A model generated the notes under the pieces. It saw only the letters and a program-made list of their open reading frames with translations. It searched no databases and had not been told where the DNA came from. From assembly GCA_041648305.1 (NCBI GenBank), contig JBAZPI010000037.1, positions 1-7,317 on the forward strand: a stretch of 7,317 nt of DNA, in the 5' to 3' direction. The translations under genes and the position numbers were made by a program. The stretch comes from JABILX01 sp041648305 (lineage in GTDB: Bacteria; Patescibacteriota; Gracilibacteria; UBA1369; LOWO2-01-FULL-3). How positions within the stretch are numbered: the stretch's first letter is position 1; the number at the start of each line of letters is the position of its first letter. Below, piece by piece: positions 6,433 through 7,317 of the stretch.

Positions 6433-6789
6433 TTATTCAACCGGCGTTGTTGCCGATTTGTCCAGCATCATACTCCCAAAAAGATCTCCTGCACACTCAG
6501 TAATTCCTTCCTGAACAGCTTTAATCACCTCTTCATCTTCCTGGTACTTAGCAGCCAACGCTTCCATTGCCGTTTGATCTTCGGTGTCGAAACCGTACTT
6601 CGCAAAAATTTCCTTCGTTTTCCCCTCTACAAGAGAATAATCCTTAAGGAATTTCGGATCTTCAAACATCGCGCATCCCAGCTCAACGGAAGCGGAAACG
6701 AACATGTCCTTTTCACTTCCTCCACCGCACGCTGGCAAAAGCCCTAGCATCAGAGACAGGCCGACGATCGAAATAAGAATTTTTTTCAT
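6433..6789 (-). CDS. Small putative lipoprotein of unknown function
   Basis: The 118-residue protein begins with a lipoprotein signal peptide: a positive MKK, a hydrophobic core (ILISIVGLSLMLGLL) and the lipobox-like LLPAC with Cys21, followed by CGGGSEKD as a flexible tether. Pro at -2 makes the lipobox slightly non-ideal. The mature part is acidic, probably helical, and holds two further cysteines (Cys39 and Cys99) that could form a disulfide outside the cytoplasm. I recognise no family. It is probably anchored to the outer leaflet of the cell membrane. Its TAA stop abuts the glycosyltransferase ATG, so the two are one transcriptional and probably translational unit, which hints at an envelope role. 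The 63-base gap upstream holds a possible promoter. No Shine-Dalgarno sequence is present: the bases before the ATG are AACCTTTTTCTT. Confidence 0.85.
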   Translation of the reverse strand: MKKILISIVGLSLMLGLLPACGGGSEKDMFVSASVELGCAMFEDPKFLKDYSLVEGKTKEIFAKYGFDTEDQTAMEALAAKYQEDEEVIKAVQEGITECAGDLFGSMMLDKSATTPVE

Positions 6790-6817
6790 AAGAAAAAGGT
6801 TAAATACTTCTTAGGAA

Positions 6818-6846
6818 GAATCTCATGCGACCTATTAAAAGTCAAT
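6818..6846 (-). promoter_or_regulatory. Possible promoter of the lipoprotein-glycosyltransferase pair
   Basis: On the minus strand, TTGACT (6846-6841, five of six) is followed after 17 bases by GATTCT (6823-6818), a poor -10, but with TGA immediately before it as an extended -10 motif. It lies in the gap between the polX stop and the lipoprotein ATG. Downstream in the leader a short TTCTT-CCT-AAGAA hairpin can form. Given the weak -10 this is tentative; readthrough from polX is equally possible. Confidence 0.3.
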
Positions 6847-6852
6847 CTGCTA

Positions 6853-7317
6853 CTATTCCCAAAACTTCAAAAGCTTGTCTAAGTCGTATGTGTTGATGAC
6901 GTCGTTTTTCATAAGCCATCCGCGTCTCGCAACGAAAATACCATACTTTAAAAGTTCACACTGAGAAGCGTCATGAGCGTCGGTATTTATCGCGATTTTC
7001 ACTCCCTTATCTTTTGCAATCCTTACGTATCGATCGGTCAAATCCAATCTCAACGGGTTTGAATTAATCTCAATAACAACGTTGTTGGCCTTGCATGCGT
7101 CAATAATTTTCACCATATCAATTTCCATCGGTCCACGGCGGTTTATCATGCGCCCGCTCGGGTGCGCGAGAATTTTAGAATAAGGATTCTCAATCGCGGC
7201 GATAAGGCGCTTCATTTGTTGACTTTCCGGCAGGCGCCCATACATATGCGCGGCAATAACAACAATATCGAGCTGTTTTAAAATATCGTCCTTGAAGTCC
7301 AGCATCCCGTCCTTCAG
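6853..7317 (-). CDS. polX: DNA polymerase/3'-5' exonuclease PolX, C-terminal PHP domain (5' end missing)
   Basis: The frame enters from the right edge (LKDGMLDFKDDIL) and ends with TAG at 6853; 154 residues are visible. The sequence matches the C-terminal PHP phosphoesterase domain of bacterial PolX, which gives this family-X repair polymerase its metal-dependent 3'-5' exonuclease. Visible landmarks, counting from the Met at 7305, are the DGMLDFKDDIL entry, His20 in AAHMYG, His48 in AHPSGR, Glu79 in EINSNP, Asp109 and His111 in NTDAH, and the family ending ARRGWLMKNDVINTYDLDKLLKF. The metal-ligand set appears intact for the part seen. The Met at 7305 is not the true start, because the frame and the homology continue upstream. 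A stand-alone PHP hydrolase cannot be excluded without the N-terminal polymerase half, but the ending is strongly PolX-like. It is followed after 63 bases by the lipoprotein gene on the same strand. Confidence 0.88.
   Translation of the reverse strand: MKDGMLDFKDDILKQLDIVVIAAHMYGRLPESQQMKRLIAAIENPYSKILAHPSGRMINRRGPMEIDMVKIIDACKANNVVIEINSNPLRLDLTDRYVRIAKDKGVKIAINTDAHDASQCELLKYGIFVARRGWLMKNDVINTYDLDKLLKFWE

Overview
The window looks like a chromosomal segment from a small-genome, uncultivated bacterium, most plausibly a Patescibacteria/CPR lineage such as Peregrinibacteria. This placement is inferred from the style of the DnaX and LigA proteins, the compact mixed-strand gene order, several orphan proteins and moderate GC (low 40s percent by eye). 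No 16S or other decisive marker is present. The standard genetic code fits. Two genes (dnaX and the glycosyltransferase) stop at TGA exactly where their protein families end, and no reading frame needs TGA as sense. This argues against the code-25 lineages Gracilibacteria and Absconditabacteria. No phage, insertion sequence, CRISPR array, tRNA or rRNA was seen.

Layout from left to right. Positions 1-1485 hold two orphan genes on the minus strand, read right to left. The upstream gene encodes a 143-residue helical, acidic protein. The downstream gene encodes a protein of at least 347 residues that runs off the left edge. The pair sits behind a near-consensus extended -10 promoter at 1515-1543. 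Diverging from it on the plus strand is ligA (1546-3639), the NAD-dependent DNA ligase. It converges, with a 17-base gap, on dnaX (3657-5267, minus), the tau/gamma clamp-loader subunit. Upstream of dnaX on the minus strand are a GT4-type glycosyltransferase (5341-6432), a small putative lipoprotein (6433-6789) whose stop codon abuts the glycosyltransferase start, and at the right edge the C-terminal PHP phosphoesterase part of a PolX-type polymerase (6853-7317, 5' end missing).

Three of the seven genes serve DNA replication or repair: ligA for nick sealing, dnaX for clamp loading and polX for gap repair. The glycosyltransferase and lipoprotein form a cell-envelope pair. The two orphan proteins at the left have no function I can assign. 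No stretch of more than about 75 bases is gene-free. The intergenic gaps are 12, 60, 17, 73, 0 and 63 bases and hold mainly promoter-like signals.

There is no obvious new defence or mobile system here. The points most worth checking are a LigA whose NMN-binding domain Ia has lost several normally essential residues, the overlapping divergent promoters around 1488-1543, the inverted repeat around the dnaX promoter, the lack of Shine-Dalgarno sequences throughout, and the uncharacterised two-gene unit at the left edge.
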